Assembly (NCBI GenBank): GCA_047626155.1
Contig: JBLHRR010000195.1
Location: 1 to 8,307, forward strand
DNA length: 8,307 nucleotides
Direction of reading: 5' to 3'
Source: CALGLS01 sp047626155
Lineage (GTDB): Bacteria > Bacteroidota > Bacteroidia > Chitinophagales > Saprospiraceae
Shown: positions 6,579 to 8,307 of the stretch, piece by piece
Layout: each line of letters begins with the position of its first letter
Numbering within the stretch: position 1 is the first letter of the stretch
Notes under the pieces: generated by a model
What the model saw: the letters and a program-made list of their open reading frames with translations, nothing else
Told to the model about the DNA's origin: nothing
Databases searched by the model: none
Program-made: the position numbers and the translations under genes

Positions 6579-6681
6579 CATCTCATTTTGACGGTAATCA
6601 GCTGGTTGTTAGCGGACTGTATGACGGAGTGAATCTTGGGAACACGTTAGGGATTGTTCAACAACTGGTTACATCAGTCGC

Positions 6682-8166
6682 TTATTTTGATACTACCATT
6701 TTTATGGTTTCATTGTATTTATCTGAATAAATAATATTACAATAATATATACCTTCTGCCCAGTTATTTACATCAATTATAAAACCATTTTTTAAATTAA
6801 CATTTGTAAAAACACCTGTTTTTTGTCCATAGGCATTATAAATTGTTAATGTCGAATTCTCGTTTAAAATCGAATTTATTGTAATTTGTGTAGAAGATGG
6901 TGAAGGGTATGCTATCGTTTTATTTTTGGGATCATCAAAATTAACTGTACTTAATGGATTGAGGTACTCACAGGCACCAATATCAAAGCTTGAAAACTGT
7001 GGGCGTGCAACTTTATCAATATCTTTAGTAACACCTGTTAGTGTTGTGCCCATATCAACTGCTACTGAAATATTACTTACTAAATGCAAATCACCAGTTG
7101 TTAAATCAACAAACCATGAGCTAACTGCATTTTCAATGTTAGTCGCAAGAGTTGCCGAACCACCATTTCGTGATTTAATTAATTTATTGGTTAAGTTATT
7201 TGATATTTCAACGTTTGTTGTTGATGCAAAACGGTATTCAATTGCATTTTGATACTCTACATGTATAGTGTTATTATAAATTTTTGTGTTGGGTGAGGTT
7301 TCGATACCAATTCCTACATCATGAAATAGACCTGTACCATCATTTGTAATCATATTGTTTTTAATAACACCTCCACTATTTGGACTACTTCCTAGACCAA
7401 AGCCTATTCCTCTATCACAATTAAGTATTTCATTTCGTTCAATTAAATTATCAGCTGATGAATCCCAAAAATGAATTGCATGTTCGGCATGGGAAAAGGA
7501 GGGACTAGAAATATTTTTAAAAACATTATCACTTACTGTCCAATTAGTACCGGTATGTATATCTAAACCTCCAATATACCATTGAGGACCAATTCCGTTT
7601 GTATATTCAAACAAACTACATTTTACTTTTCCATTATTTATTCCGTTTCCTGAGCTGTTACCTTTAATCATTTGCTCATAAGTATTTTGAATTTTCACAT
7701 TATAGACATAAAGGTTGTCACCTGTTACTGCTATACCATGATTTCCTACATCTTTAATCGTAAGGTCGGCAATGGTTATGTTGTCTCCAACTGCATAAAT
7801 AACTACTTCCGTACCCGTAGATGATACATCAGCCATTCCTGAACCCGTAAGAATAACTGCATCTCTATTACCGGATAGGCTTCTGAATACAACATTGCTT
7901 GCTGTAATGTATGGATACCAACTAGTTGAGGCGATTTGGTATGTTCCGTCTGCAATTAAGATGGTCATATTCCCACCATTATTATTGGCTTGATTTACTG
8001 CGTTAACAAACTCTGTTTCGTTATTTACTGTTACAACTGTACCTATTGTATAGTTACAAAAATTAACGGTATTCATTTCTACTTCAGAAATTAAACAATC
8101 ACAAACTTGAGCGGTTGCAAATATGCTTATTAATAAACAGACAATAGTTGCCGAGATATTTTTCAT
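6682..8166 (-). CDS. Secreted right-handed beta-helix protein with T9SS sorting domain
   Basis: This 494-residue protein has a signal peptide (1-19, cleavage after ATA before Q20). A short cysteine-bearing N-terminus, VCDCLISEVEMNTVNFC, follows. Residues of about 42-76 (VTVNNETEFVNAVNQA through ILIADGTY) match the usual opening strand of parallel beta-helix proteins. The helix spans about 77-400, with the well-conserved block AEHAIHFWDSSADNLIERNE (227-246) and CDRGIGFGLGS (250-260), then repeated IxNN turns (IKNNMITND, IYNNTIHVE, ISNNLTNKL). It closes at FDIGACEY (394-401). The C-terminal part, from YPSPSSTQITINS (420-432) to NETIKMVVSK, is a T9SS type A sorting domain with YPSP in place of the usual YPNP. 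It should be exported by Sec and T9SS to the surface or medium. Polysaccharide lyase or adhesin are the usual roles of this fold; no active site could be assigned. The gene is markedly A+T-rich. Confidence 0.85.
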   Translation of the reverse strand: MKNISATIVCLLISIFATAQVCDCLISEVEMNTVNFCNYTIGTVVTVNNETEFVNAVNQANNNGGNMTILIADGTYQIASTSWYPYITASNVVFRSLSGNRDAVILTGSGMADVSSTGTEVVIYAVGDNITIADLTIKDVGNHGIAVTGDNLYVYNVKIQNTYEQMIKGNSSGNGINNGKVKCSLFEYTNGIGPQWYIGGLDIHTGTNWTVSDNVFKNISSPSFSHAEHAIHFWDSSADNLIERNEILNCDRGIGFGLGSSPNSGGVIKNNMITNDGTGLFHDVGIGIETSPNTKIYNNTIHVEYQNAIEYRFASTTNVEISNNLTNKLIKSRNGGSATLATNIENAVSSWFVDLTTGDLHLVSNISVAVDMGTTLTGVTKDIDKVARPQFSSFDIGACEYLNPLSTVNFDDPKNKTIAYPSPSSTQITINSILNENSTLTIYNAYGQKTGVFTNVNLKNGFIIDVNNWAEGIYYCNIIYSDKYNETIKMVVSK

Positions 8167-8213
8167 AATATTATAAGTTATTGATAGATTTATTATTGTG
8201 TATTAATGAATGG

Positions 8214-8240
8214 CAAATATAGTTTTTCTAGTTCCTTCAA
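8214..8240 (-). promoter_or_regulatory. Candidate Bacteroidota promoter for the beta-helix gene at 8166
   Basis: On the minus strand, TATATTTG (8214-8221) matches the -7 consensus TAnnTTTG, with TTG (8238-8240) as a possible -33 element at 16-bp spacing. Transcription would begin around 40 bp before the start codon at 8166. The surrounding sequence is very A+T-rich, so a chance match is possible. Confidence 0.5.
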
Positions 8241-8285
8241 TTTTATTTATTGCTATTAGAGTTGGCTTTCCCTTTTCAGATTTAA

Positions 8286-8304
8286 TTTATTTATTTATTT
8301 ATTT
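8286..8304. repeat. Short TTTA tandem repeat
   Basis: Four exact copies of TTTA plus a partial fifth lie at the right edge of the window, about 120 bp upstream of the beta-helix gene start and upstream of its candidate promoter. The tract may continue or end just outside the window. In DNA this A+T-rich, a chance origin is plausible. Confidence 0.6.
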
Positions 8305-8307
8305 TCT

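Noticed and set aside
6600..6680. Integron-like attC site next to the recombinase fragment
   Set aside because: GTTAG words occur, but the paired core boxes do not fit the GTTRRRY/RYYYAAC arrangement, and the recombinase piece is too short to classify as IntI.

Overview
The window looks like a chromosomal segment from a marine or environmental member of the Bacteroidota, possibly Saprospiria/Lewinella-like. The evidence is three secreted proteins ending in type IX secretion system (T9SS) type A sorting domains, Bacteroidota-style -7 boxes (TAnnTTTG) upstream of two transcription units, and a lack of Shine-Dalgarno sequences. Lineage below phylum is a guess. No rRNA, tRNA or CRISPR array was seen.

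The left part (1-2117) holds ordinary metabolic and housekeeping genes. After a G-poor leader with no gene come a SlyD-like FKBP prolyl isomerase (424-936, +) and a PNPOx-like flavin-binding protein (987-1517, +). Convergent to them is a DUF2237 protein (1641-2117, -) that unusually carries an N-terminal membrane segment.

The middle (2219-4227) is a two-gene minus-strand operon. A short T9SS-sorted stub protein (3345-3839) is followed after 2 bp by a secreted modular protein (2308-3342) with a 'FKYQAVAR' N-terminal domain and a DUF1566-like C-terminal domain. The operon ends at a convincing terminator (2219-2243). Its upstream spacer contains two possible promoters and a 12-bp inverted repeat that also contains a 14-bp palindrome.

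The right part (4228-8307) is more A+T-rich. It holds two large secreted right-handed parallel beta-helix proteins with T9SS tails (4228-6057 and 6682-8166), both on the minus strand. Between them is the wreck of a mobile element. The N-terminal part of a tyrosine recombinase is fused, out of frame, to a small piece of an IS91-like HUH transposase carrying the HTWGQNL motif. A long near-perfect hairpin (6535-6578) lies just upstream of its start codon.

Taken together, the genes are mostly envelope and surface functions: proteins exported by Sec and then T9SS, placed next to housekeeping genes. The IS91-like scar between the beta-helix genes suggests that the surface-protein block was assembled or rearranged by mobile DNA. 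I found no complete novel defence or biosynthetic system. The most interesting leads are the recombinase/transposase scar with its hairpin, the operator-like palindrome before the stub-protein operon, and the membrane-tethered DUF2237 protein.
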